From NCBI RefSeq assembly GCF_003666245.1, contig NZ_MJLZ01000043.1, forward strand, positions 1 to 34,552: a stretch of DNA of 34,552 nt, written 5' to 3'. This stretch comes from Brenneria alni. GTDB taxonomy: Bacteria; Pseudomonadota; Gammaproteobacteria; Enterobacterales; Enterobacteriaceae. The position numbers and the translations under genes are program-made. Shown here one piece after another: positions 1 to 7,001 of this stretch; position 1 is the stretch's first letter; each line of letters begins with the position of its first letter. Below the pieces are notes generated by a model. It did not search any database. It saw only the letters and a program-made list of their open reading frames with translations, and had not been told where the DNA came from.

Positions 1-140
1 CACAGACATATAGATTAGTGTTACACATACGTTGTCTATAGTAGAGAATGAGATGTTAAGATAGATTCTCATATTATTAATTGACATATTATATATCACT
101 TTAAAGTATACTTTCTAATTTTACATATTTTTTTTTTTTC
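1..140. other. AT-rich contig-end sequence of doubtful origin
   Basis: Very AT-rich sequence ending in a run of T's immediately before an 18-base sequencing-adapter match. No gene or RNA is recognisable. Because it lies outside the adapter relative to the rest of the window, it was probably joined during library preparation or assembly and should not be treated as the native neighbour of the effector gene. Confidence 0.6.
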
Positions 141-158
141 AGATGTGTATAAGAGACA
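141..158 (+). other. Nextera/Tn5 mosaic-end adapter remnant
   Basis: AGATGTGTATAAGAGACA matches the first 18 of 19 bases of the Tn5 mosaic end used in transposase library kits; only the final G differs. Read on the minus strand it adds the well-known contaminant tail LSLIHI to the protein encoded there. It is most likely an assembly artefact rather than a natural Tn5 end, since no transposase or other IS50 sequence accompanies it. Confidence 0.9.
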
Positions 159-159
159 A

Positions 160-993
160 CTTATCACCTAAGCGGTAATTTTCATCTGTAAATTCAGCAT
201 ATATTTTGTAGGCAGAACCCCCTACCATATAGACCTTCATTATGCTACTTGCGGCAGTATATTTAGGCTTGAAGTCTGAATGCGCATACTTAAATAATTT
301 TGTTATCCTGGGTCTTTCCAGAAATCCCCTTGATAATAATCGGGTAGGACTGTCGACTAAGACTGGTGTTCTTAAAGAGGCGTAAATGGTGAGGGACAAA
401 TCACCAAAACTATACAAGGCATCTCCGGTATCTTTATTATATCCAGCTAAAGATGCAAGACCTCTGTATATGTCTCTGACTGTTCCCGAACTATATTCCC
501 CATCATGTATAATAGGACTTAATGACTCATAGATGTTATTACCGCCATGAGAAACTAATAAAACTCCGAATGATTTAAAATGCTTTACATTGAGATATTT
601 TCCCAATCTATATAATTGAACTCCCATAAATGCCTGAAAACCACCCGCAACAACACCAGATGCGATTTTGGTGTATTTCAAAACACCCTGGTCTTCAAAT
701 ATATCCGTAACGATATATTTTACATAATCACCCGTTCGTAGCTTTTGGTAGTCTCTTTCTGTTTCCTCACGCTCGGTTACCAATTCATGAAGGATATGAT
801 TTTTATCAAAAAAACTAATTGTTGATGACTTAAGTTTCATCTCCGTTTCATTGATGAAATCCTCAATTTCACGAAGATAACGCATCCTTAGTGTTTTATC
901 TTGAATGAAAAAAGAGGAAGCCAACAGAGCAACCCTCCTCAGGCGGTTGCTTTCCTCTAAAAAGTGAAATTGATGTGCCGAATCGATACTCAT
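160..993 (-). CDS. DUF4225-type putative T6SS effector, 3' end missing
   Basis: About 278 residues are native. The frame then runs into adapter sequence (LSLIHI), so the true C-terminus is unknown. The protein has a charged helical N-terminal half rich in Glu/Lys/Arg (residues 1-95) and a Gly/aromatic-rich C-terminal half beginning near KYTKIASGVVAGGFQAFMG, which could insert in membranes. This layout resembles DUF4225 proteins, which in Pectobacteriaceae and relatives often follow hcp and are thought to be T6SS cargo. The start is MSIDS: its ATG (993-991) follows the hcp stop by one base and a GGA lies about ten bases upstream, so translation is probably coupled to hcp. Earlier in-frame starts inside hcp (1041, 1008) are less likely. 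Family assignment is from memory of sequence style, with moderate certainty; toxicity is inferred. Any immunity gene would lie beyond the truncation. Confidence 0.6.
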
Positions 994-994
994 C

Positions 995-1474
995 TTAATA
1001 TTCCACATCTTTCCATAAGATATAAGAGCTTGTCCGTGCAACTACATGTTCCCATTCAATCGATGCGAACTTGAATGAAATATTTTCCTGAGGCTGTAAT
1101 TCGTTGTGTGTTAATGAGTTTGGGGCGAAAAAGCGAATATCATTGATAACCGCATCTCTTAGCACCATTTTGAAATAGAGTTCATTACCACCTGATTGAG
1201 AAGTTCTGTAAAAAAAGAACTCACAGGTTAGTTTTTCATTACCATTCAATGCCTGTGCCAGAAGCGGGGTGGCTTTATCTATTGGCTTTCTGATTTCTAC
1301 AGGGGAGAGTGAAACATTATCTTGTCTTGTTATCTGGTTCATTAACTCATAAACAAAAATCTCATCTTCATGGGAAGCCTGATATTTATTACCAATCGAG
1401 TCTGCACTTGAACAACCCGCAGAGATCAGACCTTGTTTGATGCCAGTGAGTTTCAGATAGATCAAATTTGCCAT
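995..1474 (-). CDS. Hcp-family type VI secretion tube protein
   Basis: A 159-residue protein starting MANLIYLKLTGIKQGLISAGC and continuing with SIGNKYQASHEDEIFVYE, the typical N-terminus of Hcp1-family proteins, which stack as hexameric rings to form the T6SS tube and carry small effectors in the lumen. Length is normal for the family. The start has a good AAGGAAT Shine-Dalgarno. No other T6SS structural gene is present, so this is an orphan or auxiliary Hcp that would use an apparatus encoded elsewhere. It sits directly upstream of, and nearly overlaps, the DUF4225 gene, the usual pairing of a carrier with its cargo. Its location on a tRNA-Asn island suggests horizontal acquisition. Confidence 0.9.
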   Translation of the reverse strand: MANLIYLKLTGIKQGLISAGCSSADSIGNKYQASHEDEIFVYELMNQITRQDNVSLSPVEIRKPIDKATPLLAQALNGNEKLTCEFFFYRTSQSGGNELYFKMVLRDAVINDIRFFAPNSLTHNELQPQENISFKFASIEWEHVVARTSSYILWKDVEY

Positions 1475-1867
1475 TATTTATTCCTTAATATTATCCATAA
1501 TCCTGCCCCATAAATCCTTTTTCCTTATGGGGGGGTAATTTCTGCATTTTTTAGTCAACGAGTCAATAGCCGTTATCGTACAATGTGTATGACTTTAAAT
1601 GGTTGCTTGAATTATAATTATTGTGATAATTATTTAAATAGAATTTAATTCTAGTAGAAGAGAACAGTATCCCTTAACCGCCTATAAACGTAAGCCTTAA
1701 ATTGCACACAAAATCCGTTGGGGTACTTTTTGGGGTATCAGCTAAAATAGAACAATTATTCACCTTTCAGAGTCAAAAAATATGCAATAGGTATTGCTCT
1801 ATATTTATTGCTTTGTTTTTTATCTGTGGTATATAAATAGTGAAGATGTTAAAAATAAGGATAGATC
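1475..1867. other. AT-rich intergenic region, no gene seen
   Basis: This 393-base stretch separates hcp from a divergent small gene. It contains a G run (1530-1536), the palindrome TAGAATTTAATTCTA (1639-1653), and two GGGGTA direct repeats (1718-1737). It must hold the promoters for hcp (minus) and the small gene (plus), but I cannot place them with confidence. Confidence 0.5.
1718..1737 (+). repeat. Tandem TTGGGGTA direct repeats
   Basis: TTGGGGTA occurs at 1718-1725 and again at 1730-1737, a 12-base period. Similar GGGGTA pairs are often seen beside attachment sites of P4-type integrases in enterobacterial islands, so this may be an old integrase-binding or island-boundary remnant. That link is inferred. 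Confidence 0.4.
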
Positions 1868-2017
1868 GTGAAACTATACGGTAAAGAAATTAGAGATGAA
1901 GAATGGCAAAAGCATAAGGATTTTTTAAAATATGCTGAAAAAAAAGTTGATGAAATTAACAAGAGATATAATTTTGATCCAGCTAGGAAGGAATTTATTA
2001 AAAATAAGCCCCACTAA
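1868..2017 (+). CDS. Hypothetical 49-residue charged protein
   Basis: A GTG-initiated frame preceded by a clear AAGGA Shine-Dalgarno at 1856-1860. The product begins VKLYGKEIRDEEWQKHKDFL (Met at initiation) and ends EFIKNKPH. It is highly charged, helical in character, and has no signal peptide or membrane segment. I do not recognise a family. The good ribosome site, plus a perfect terminator that begins inside its last codons, argues that it is real. It converges on the 76-residue hypothetical gene and lies in the tRNA-Asn island between hcp and the integrase. Confidence 0.55.
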   Translation: MKLYGKEIRDEEWQKHKDFLKYAEKKVDEINKRYNFDPARKEFIKNKPH

Positions 2018-2029
2018 TTGGGGCTTATT
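2003..2029. terminator. Bidirectional terminator overlapping a stop codon
   Basis: Perfect inverted repeat AATAAGCCCC (2003-2012) / GGGGCTTATT (2020-2029) with a 7-base centre that contains the TAA stop (2015-2017) of the small plus-strand gene. AT flanks on both sides supply T-rich tails in both directions, so it can serve both convergent genes. Confidence 0.75.
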
Positions 2030-2033
2030 CATA

Positions 2034-2264
2034 TTACCACTTGTCATTTTCTGTAGTGAGTGGGTTATATGTCTCAGCTACCAAAACCAATTCTTTATAC
2101 TGCAAGATTAAATAATTGATTTCTTTAAAAAGTTCTTCTTGACCAATGTATGCTTCATCAAGAAGCTCAATTAGTTCTCTTAATCGCTCTTTGATGAAAC
2201 CAGCAACGACTAACCCATCTTCTAACTGACCTTTAAGTTCTATAACCGTAATTTTTTCTTTCAT
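2034..2264 (-). CDS. Hypothetical 76-residue acidic helical protein
   Basis: The protein MKEKITVIELKGQLEDGLVV... ends ETYNPLTTENDKW. It is acidic, predicted mostly helical (heptad-like leucines across residues 20-60), and lacks signal or membrane segments. A strong AAGGAAG Shine-Dalgarno precedes the ATG. I do not recognise a family. Its size and island setting would fit an immunity protein, antitoxin or prophage accessory protein, but nothing in the sequence singles out one of these. It is convergent with the 49-residue gene and shares its terminator. Confidence 0.6.
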   Translation of the reverse strand: MKEKITVIELKGQLEDGLVVAGFIKERLRELIELLDEAYIGQEELFKEINYLILQYKELVLVAETYNPLTTENDKW

Positions 2265-2401
2265 ATTACTTCCTTTTTATAATTTTAGGTTCGGTGGGAA
2301 TTCTCCTCTTCCATATTTTTAAAGAGAATTCTCTTTCCTGAACACACTAACTATATAAGGATTCGGCTATAAGAGGTTAATCCTCGTTGATAGATTAATT
2401 G

Positions 2402-2450
2402 AATCATAAATCAGTGTCTATATGTAAATATATAGAGATGATTTATGATT
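2402..2450. repeat. Large nested AT-rich inverted repeat
   Basis: AATCATAAATCA (2402-2413) is perfectly complementary to TGATTTATGATT (2439-2450). Inside, TCTATAT (2417-2423) pairs with ATATAGA (2430-2436), so the whole forms one long imperfect hairpin or cruciform. It lies about 100 bases past the integrase stop. There is no T-run typical of a terminator; it may be a recombination accessory site or an end-of-transcript structure. Confidence 0.5.
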
Positions 2451-2548
2451 ATTCATTAGTGTGATATATATCGCCGCATGAAAATATATCTTTCCTATTT
2501 TTAAATGGATAGAGTAATTTTTTAACTAGCCATCCTTGGCAGTAAAAT

Positions 2549-3799
2549 TTATCTCTTCTGAGCAAACTCAAACGGCCTAACCACGCCATCACGGTTTGCA
2601 TCCAAAAAATCAGCCCACCATTGCAGCATCAGCTTACGCTCATCGAGATGTTCAGCCTGATGGATGTAGGCTGCCCGGACATTATTACGCTCCTGATGCC
2701 CCATCTGACGTTCAACGGCATCCTTTGACCATAATCCTGATTCGATCAGGGAACTACATGCCATTGTGCGAAATCCATGACCACAAACTTCTTTCCGGGT
2801 ATCGTAGCCCATAGTCCTTAATGCCTTGTTGACCGTGTTTTCGCTCATCGGCTTATCTGCATAGTGATCGCCAATGAAAATAAAATCATGCTCACCGCTG
2901 ATTTGATAAATTTCTTTCAGGATGGCAACGGCCTGTTTGCTGAGCGGAATAAAGTGAAGAGTTTTCATCTTGGCACCACGATGTGAGTTTTTCACCCCTT
3001 TAACCGCTTTACGCTCTTCCGGTATTGTCCATAACGATTTTTTAAAATCGATCTCTGACCAGCGGGAAAAACGAAGCTCGCTGGAGCGGATAAAAATCAG
3101 CAGGGTGAGCTGAACGGCCAGTCGGGTGAGCAAACGACCTTTATAGCTGTCAATGTGTCCTAAAAATTCATGATAGCGCTCAAAGGGAAGGGCTGGGCGA
3201 TGCTGACGTTTACCCGTGTTAACGGCACCTGACATCTCCTGAGCGGGATTGTAATCGATGATCCCCTGCTGAACGGCATAACGCATGATGGCTGTGGTGC
3301 GTTGTTTCAGGCGCATTGCCACTTCGTTGAAGCCCTTGTCTTCAACCACTTTAATAGGCACCAGTAAGTCGCGGGTTTTCAGATCGGCGACATGGCGTTT
3401 GCCGATGACGGGGAAGATATAGGTTTCAAAGGTACGGAGGATCTTGGCACCATACTCTTCCGACCATTTTTTGTTGGAGGCGTGCCACTGACGGGCGACG
3501 ATTTCAAAAGAGAAAGCGCCGCTGTATTCCAGTTTGTCTTCCTGCTTTTTGGCAGAAGGGTCGATACCATTAGCCAACAGCTTACGGGCAGCATCACGGC
3601 GCTCTCTGGCTTCTGACAGAGAAATAGTCGGATAGACGCCGAGCGCATAGGTTTTCTGCTTACCAGCAAAACGATACTGCAAACGCCAGTATTTCGAGCC
3701 GTTTGGGTGGATAAGAAGGTGCATACCGTTGCCGTCTGTTAGTTTCACAGCTTTGTCGGAATGCTTTGTTTTTCTGATTTTTACCTCAGTCAGCGCCAT
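2549..3799 (-). CDS. P4-type tyrosine integrase at tRNA-Asn
   Basis: A 416-residue site-specific recombinase with the DUF4102-type N-terminal arm-binding domain (residues 1-90, including LTDGNGMHLLIHPNGSKYW), a central SAM-like domain (about 95-190) and a C-terminal catalytic domain. Candidate catalytic residues are Arg238 (RSSELRFSRWSEID), His341/Arg344 (HGFR), His368 (GHQ) and nucleophile Tyr378 (AAYIH). The family catalyses integration and excision of genomic islands at tRNA 3' ends. The gene reads away from tRNA-Asn with its start about 180 bases from the tRNA 3' end, the standard geometry, so the island extends leftwards. The region upstream contains repeats suited to arm-type binding. 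It is full length with no visible lesion. Confidence 0.95.
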   Translation of the reverse strand: MALTEVKIRKTKHSDKAVKLTDGNGMHLLIHPNGSKYWRLQYRFAGKQKTYALGVYPTISLSEARERRDAARKLLANGIDPSAKKQEDKLEYSGAFSFEIVARQWHASNKKWSEEYGAKILRTFETYIFPVIGKRHVADLKTRDLLVPIKVVEDKGFNEVAMRLKQRTTAIMRYAVQQGIIDYNPAQEMSGAVNTGKRQHRPALPFERYHEFLGHIDSYKGRLLTRLAVQLTLLIFIRSSELRFSRWSEIDFKKSLWTIPEERKAVKGVKNSHRGAKMKTLHFIPLSKQAVAILKEIYQISGEHDFIFIGDHYADKPMSENTVNKALRTMGYDTRKEVCGHGFRTMACSSLIESGLWSKDAVERQMGHQERNNVRAAYIHQAEHLDERKLMLQWWADFLDANRDGVVRPFEFAQKR

Positions 3800-3813
3800 C
3801 GTTCAGCCCTCCG

Positions 3814-3866
3814 ATTGATGGTACAAGGCAAATCGAACCGGTTGTGCCAACCAATCTACCATCAAT
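3814..3866. promoter_or_regulatory. Inverted repeat upstream of integrase start
   Basis: ATTGATGGTA (3814-3823) is repeated inverted as TACCATCAAT (3857-3866). It sits immediately upstream of the integrase ATG, and is placed to act as a binding site for an autoregulator, an excisionase or the integrase itself. The role is inferred from position. Confidence 0.4.
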
Positions 3867-3893
3867 GATGTGTAGCTGTAGAGCGTTTTGGGT

Positions 3894-3966
3894 AGACGTC
3901 GATAGACGAAGAAAGGGAAATAAGTACTTGTTTGAAATGCAGAAAACAGACGTCAATAGACGTCTG
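3894..3966. repeat. Direct repeats and palindrome between int and tRNA
   Basis: AGACGTCGATAGACG (3894-3908) recurs as AGACGTCAATAGACG (3948-3962) with one mismatch. The second copy is part of a perfect palindrome, CAGACGTC-AATA-GACGTCTG (3947-3966), ending 12 bases from the tRNA 3' end. The position between the core attachment site and the integrase gene is where arm-type integrase sites normally lie. Confidence 0.55.
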
Positions 3967-3978
3967 TCTCCTTTAATC

Positions 3979-4054
3979 TGGCTCCTCTGACTGGACTCGA
4001 ACCAGTGACATACGGATTAACAGTCCGCCGTTCTACCGACTGAACTACAGAGGA
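3979..4054 (-). tRNA. tRNA-Asn (GUU anticodon)
   Basis: A 76-base tRNA with encoded CCA. It has an acceptor stem TCCTCTG/CAGAGGA, a D-loop with GTTCAGTCGGTAGAACG, the anticodon loop CTGTTAA, and a T-arm around GGTTCGAGTCC. The 3' end serves as the attachment site of the adjacent island and has been kept intact by the integration. It delivers asparagine at AAU/AAC codons. Confidence 0.97.
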
Positions 4055-4072
4055 ATCGTGTGAACGGGGCGC

Positions 4073-4101
4073 ATCATAACGGGGAGTACCGTGCATGTCA
4101 A
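4073..4101 (-). promoter_or_regulatory. Sigma-70 promoter of tRNA-Asn
   Basis: On the minus strand TTGACA (4101-4096) is followed after exactly 17 bases by TATGAT (4078-4073), then a GC-rich discriminator (GCGCCCC) typical of stringently controlled stable-RNA promoters. The predicted start is near 4066, about a dozen bases before the mature tRNA. Confidence 0.85.
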
Positions 4102-4203
4102 AGACGGAAACCCTAAGTTTGATCTGTTTGTCGAGAGAATGCGCAACGTGCTGTGATATGGGATGAGGCGGAAGTAAAGGGGGGCGGATTGCCGCCCTTG
4201 CTA

Positions 4204-5322
4204 TCATTTATCGGCCAGTACGAACATCCCGTAGGGGTGAATCTGTAAATAGTCGCAATCACCTGGGTTGGGCTGGAGTTGCGTGGCGTTGACCTGTAAT
4301 AGTAGCGATTGCCCGTGCCACTCTACCTGTACCTCGTATTGTGGTCCCATGTAGGCGACTTGAGTAATTGTGCAGCGCTGGCTTTCCTCGCCTTGCTGGC
4401 CGAGCGTGATGGCTTCAGGGCGAACGCCGAGGGTACATTCACCCAGTCCCTCGGCAAAACTTTGCGGACGAGGCAGCTTATAGCCGTAAATATCCACACT
4501 GTCATCAGAGATTGCCGCCGGGAATATGTTGGCATCCCCCATAAAACTCGCCATAAAGTGGGACGCAGGCTGACGATACAACTCCTGCGGTGCGCCTAAC
4601 TGCATGATTTTTCGTTTGTTCATGACCAGAACCATATCGGAAACCGCAAAAGCTTCACTCTGATCGTGCGTCACATACTGCGAGGTGATGTTGAACTGTT
4701 GTTGCAGCTCGCGGATTTTTTCACGCATACTGCGGCGTAAGTTGGCATCCAGGTTACTCAGCGGTTCGTCAAACAGTAACACCTTGGGCTTGAGGATTAA
4801 CGCACGGGCCAGCGCTACGCGCTGCTGCTGTCCACCTGAAATCTGATCGACAAAACGATCTTCGAACCCTTCCAGATCGACCAGCGCCAGCGCTTCCTTT
4901 ACCCGCTGGGTAATCTCCGTCTTTGGACGCCTCAGCATTTTCAGTCCGTAGCCAATGTTTTCGCCCAGCGACATATGCGGGAAAAGGGCATAGGACTGAA
5001 ACACCATGCAGATGTCGCGTTGCTGGATGGAGCGATTTGTCACATCTTCGCCGTCGATAAAAATTTGGCCATCCGTCGGCTTTTCCAGCCCGGCAACCAG
5101 CCGGAGTACGGTGGTTTTGCCACAGCCGGACGGGCCAAGCAGCGTCACCATTTTCCCTTGTGGAATGGCCAGATTCAGCGAGTCAATGACGGTGTTGTGG
5201 CCGAAACGTTTTGTAACCTGCTTCAGTTCAACAAAAGTTTTATGATAGGCGTCCTGGCCGCCGCAAGCGGCGTTAGACACCGTTCCCGAGGTTTTTTTAT
5301 TTTCAATATTCAAGGTAATCAC
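4204..5322 (-). CDS. afuC: AfuC, ABC transporter ATP-binding protein
   Basis: A 372-residue ATPase with Walker [10 protein letters not shown], signature [15 protein letters not shown], Walker [12 protein letters not shown], the H-loop in YVTHDQSEA, and a C-terminal TOBE-like domain ending [15 protein letters not shown]. Sequence and C-terminus closely resemble enterobacterial AfuC, which powers uptake of sugar phosphates with AfuA (periplasmic) and AfuB (permease), often beside a uhpABC-like regulator; older annotations call it a ferric transporter. Here AfuA is gone and AfuB is a remnant, so this ATPase has no local partner and may be idle or decaying. The N-terminus is about 23-28 residues longer than usual. 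The GTG start lies only a few bases after the afuB stop, and a later GTG is possible. Confidence 0.88.
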   Translation of the reverse strand: MITLNIENKKTSGTVSNAACGGQDAYHKTFVELKQVTKRFGHNTVIDSLNLAIPQGKMVTLLGPSGCGKTTVLRLVAGLEKPTDGQIFIDGEDVTNRSIQQRDICMVFQSYALFPHMSLGENIGYGLKMLRRPKTEITQRVKEALALVDLEGFEDRFVDQISGGQQQRVALARALILKPKVLLFDEPLSNLDANLRRSMREKIRELQQQFNITSQYVTHDQSEAFAVSDMVLVMNKRKIMQLGAPQELYRQPASHFMASFMGDANIFPAAISDDSVDIYGYKLPRPQSFAEGLGECTLGVRPEAITLGQQGEESQRCTITQVAYMGPQYEVQVEWHGQSLLLQVNATQLQPNPGDCDYLQIHPYGMFVLADK

Positions 5323-5327
5323 TCCGC

Positions 5328-5698
5328 TTAGTCGCTGTTCTGGGCTTTGGAACGGGAAACCCGCGCTTCACCGACCAGATAGTCAAACAGGAAAATAATG
5401 GTCAGCATGACCACAATCAGTATTGAGCCGTAGACAATCGCCATGCCGTATTCACCATCTTCCACCCGGTTAAGGATGTAGGAGGTGGCGACGCGGGTAT
5501 CCGGCGTAACCAGAAAGATAATGGCGCTGACGGTGGTAATCGCCCGCACGAAGCCGTAGATCAGGGCCGACAGGATGGCCGGGCGCAGCAGCGGCAACAG
5601 GATCATCAGCGCTAGCCGTAGTCCCTGCGGCAGCAGCAGCGCTGCCTGTTGGGCGTTATGACTCAGATAAAAGCTGATGGTCCACAGCGCCAGCCAGC
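5328..5698 (-). pseudogene. afuB: afuB permease remnant (C-terminal part only)
   Basis: The open frame from 5700 down reads LSWLALWTISFYLSHNAQQA... and then LLPLLRPAILSALIYGFVRA, the conserved cytoplasmic loop and last membrane helices of an iron/sugar-phosphate-type ABC permease, ending [13 protein letters not shown]. Only about 120 residues remain of a permease normally several hundred longer. The upstream part is replaced abruptly by a uhpA fragment in another frame. The ATG at 5606 is an internal methionine, not a real start. The gene is not functional as seen. Confidence 0.85.
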
Positions 5699-6034
5699 TT
5701 AAGCCTCTTCAGGGCCGCAACGTTTGGTGAGATAACCGCCTGCCCCTGCGTCCAACGCACTTTGTACAAAAGCGCTGGTGTCGTAGATGCTCAGAATAAT
5801 GGCGCGGAAGCCGGAACGCTGCCGGCGCAGGCGGGTTAATAAGCTCAGGCCGCTTTCATCCGGCATGGCGATATCAATAACCGCCACGTCAATGGGGTGT
5901 TTGAGAAGGTGCGGCCATGCTTGCGCAGCACAGTCATACTGCCCGATAACCTGAATGTCCTTTTCTAATGCCAGAAGCTGTGCAAAGCCAGAACGTACAA
6001 CGATGTGATCGTCTATCAGCGCCACATTAATCAT
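5699..6034 (-). pseudogene. uhpA: uhpA-like response regulator remnant (receiver only)
   Basis: The 111 residues form a receiver domain with acidic pair Asp8-Asp9, phospho-acceptor Asp54 (VIDIAMPDESG) and conserved Lys in YLTKRC, strongly reminiscent of UhpA, the regulator of sugar-phosphate uptake. The NarL/LuxR-type DNA-binding domain that should follow TKRCGPEEA is absent: a TAA appears at once and afuB sequence begins. With no output domain it cannot act as a transcription factor. Its same-strand position beside afuB/afuC fits loss of everything between uhpA and mid-afuB in a former uhp-afu locus. Confidence 0.85.
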
Positions 6035-6136
6035 GGTAGAGCCACGTTAACCCAAGGTCACAAGAATATAATGATGCGCAGCAATCCTGCTCTTAGCAAC
6101 CGCAGGAAATAAAAATGGAAGCGAGTTAACAATCTT

Positions 6137-6853
6137 TCAGGCGGCGACCTCATTTGGGTGGGGATGTGCGAAATACCAGGCGACGGTTTTTTTAATCAAC
6201 GCTTCGGTAGCATCAATATAGCTTTCAGGCGCTGTTTTTATTTCCTGCTCCAGAATAAGGGGAAGCTCTGTACAACCCAGAATGATTTTTTCAACGCCGT
6301 CTTGCAGCATACGATTTTTTATTGGCGTGAGTATACGGTGGGCGGTTTGAGCGTCACCGGACTTATAAGCATAAATACTGTCCATCACCGCGCTTTGCTC
6401 TCCCTCCGTTGGCACATAGCAGGCAATACCACTTTTTTCCAAATTGCCCTGGTAAATCTGCGCCTTAATAGTGGCGGTGGTGGCCAATAATCCAACGCTG
6501 GATATTTTCTTATCCTGAATGAGTTGGCAGGTCGCATCAATGATGCTGATCATTTCTACACGGCTATGTAATTTTAATTCATTAAACCAGTAATGCGCGG
6601 TATTGCACGGAATAATAATGCACTCAGCACCGGCATTCTCTAATAATTTCATATATTGAATCATTTTTTCCAGCGGTGACGCACTATGATCAAGAATGCA
6701 TTCTGTCCTGTCTGGAATATCCGGGATGGAAACAGCAATCATCGGAATATGATCCTGATCGCGGTATACCGGCGTATTTTTTATCAGCTTTTGCATCGCA
6801 TCAACCGTTGCGCCCGGCCCCATGCCTCCAAGAATACCCACTAAGCCCTTCAT
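6137..6853 (-). CDS. Aspartate/glutamate racemase-family protein
   Basis: A 238-residue cytoplasmic enzyme of the PLP-independent Asp/Glu racemase superfamily. It begins MKGLVGILGGMGPGATVDAM, has the first catalytic Cys83 in IIPCNTAHYW and the second Cys194 in ILGCTELPLI, the two-thiol arrangement that interconverts L- and D-amino acids. The chosen start has a GGGGA Shine-Dalgarno; an earlier start would add eleven unlikely residues. It is divergent from a LysR-type regulator, which probably controls it, and a dicarboxylate/amino-acid symporter lies beyond, suggesting uptake and racemisation of acidic amino acids. Substrate is not determined; broad-specificity YgeA-type activity is possible. 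Confidence 0.88.
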   Translation of the reverse strand: MKGLVGILGGMGPGATVDAMQKLIKNTPVYRDQDHIPMIAVSIPDIPDRTECILDHSASPLEKMIQYMKLLENAGAECIIIPCNTAHYWFNELKLHSRVEMISIIDATCQLIQDKKISSVGLLATTATIKAQIYQGNLEKSGIACYVPTEGEQSAVMDSIYAYKSGDAQTAHRILTPIKNRMLQDGVEKIILGCTELPLILEQEIKTAPESYIDATEALIKKTVAWYFAHPHPNEVAA

Positions 6854-6903
6854 GTTATTTTCCCCTGGGATGCTGTAAGTAAACAAATAATCGCATGTTG
6901 CCG

Positions 6904-6954
6904 GGGAATGTGAATTGCTAAATTCCCATTAGCTATGTATGATTTGCATAGCAA
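6904..6954. promoter_or_regulatory. Candidate LysR operator in divergent promoter region
   Basis: Between the divergent racemase and regulator genes, GCTATG (6932-6937) and CATAGC (6947-6952) form an interrupted palindrome with a nine-base gap, and TTGCTA/TAGCAA flank it (6915-6920, 6949-6954). A further GGGAAT/ATTCCC pair lies at 6904-6909 and 6922-6927. Dyads of this kind are typical LysR-family recognition sites. The assignment is by position and symmetry. Confidence 0.5.
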
Positions 6955-7001
6955 CTCGCTTCCTTATGCTTTTTCTGGGTTTAACAACACGGTAAAATAT
7001 T

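Noticed and set aside
141..158. Genuine Tn5/IS50 end
   Set aside because: No transposase or remaining IS50 sequence and exact agreement with library adapter; an artefact is simpler.
3953..4207. 84-codon minus-strand open frame ending RRTVNPYVTGSSPVRGA
   Set aside because: It reads straight through tRNA-Asn; the translated tRNA gives the familiar spurious peptide SVVQSVERRTVNPYVTGSSPVRG.
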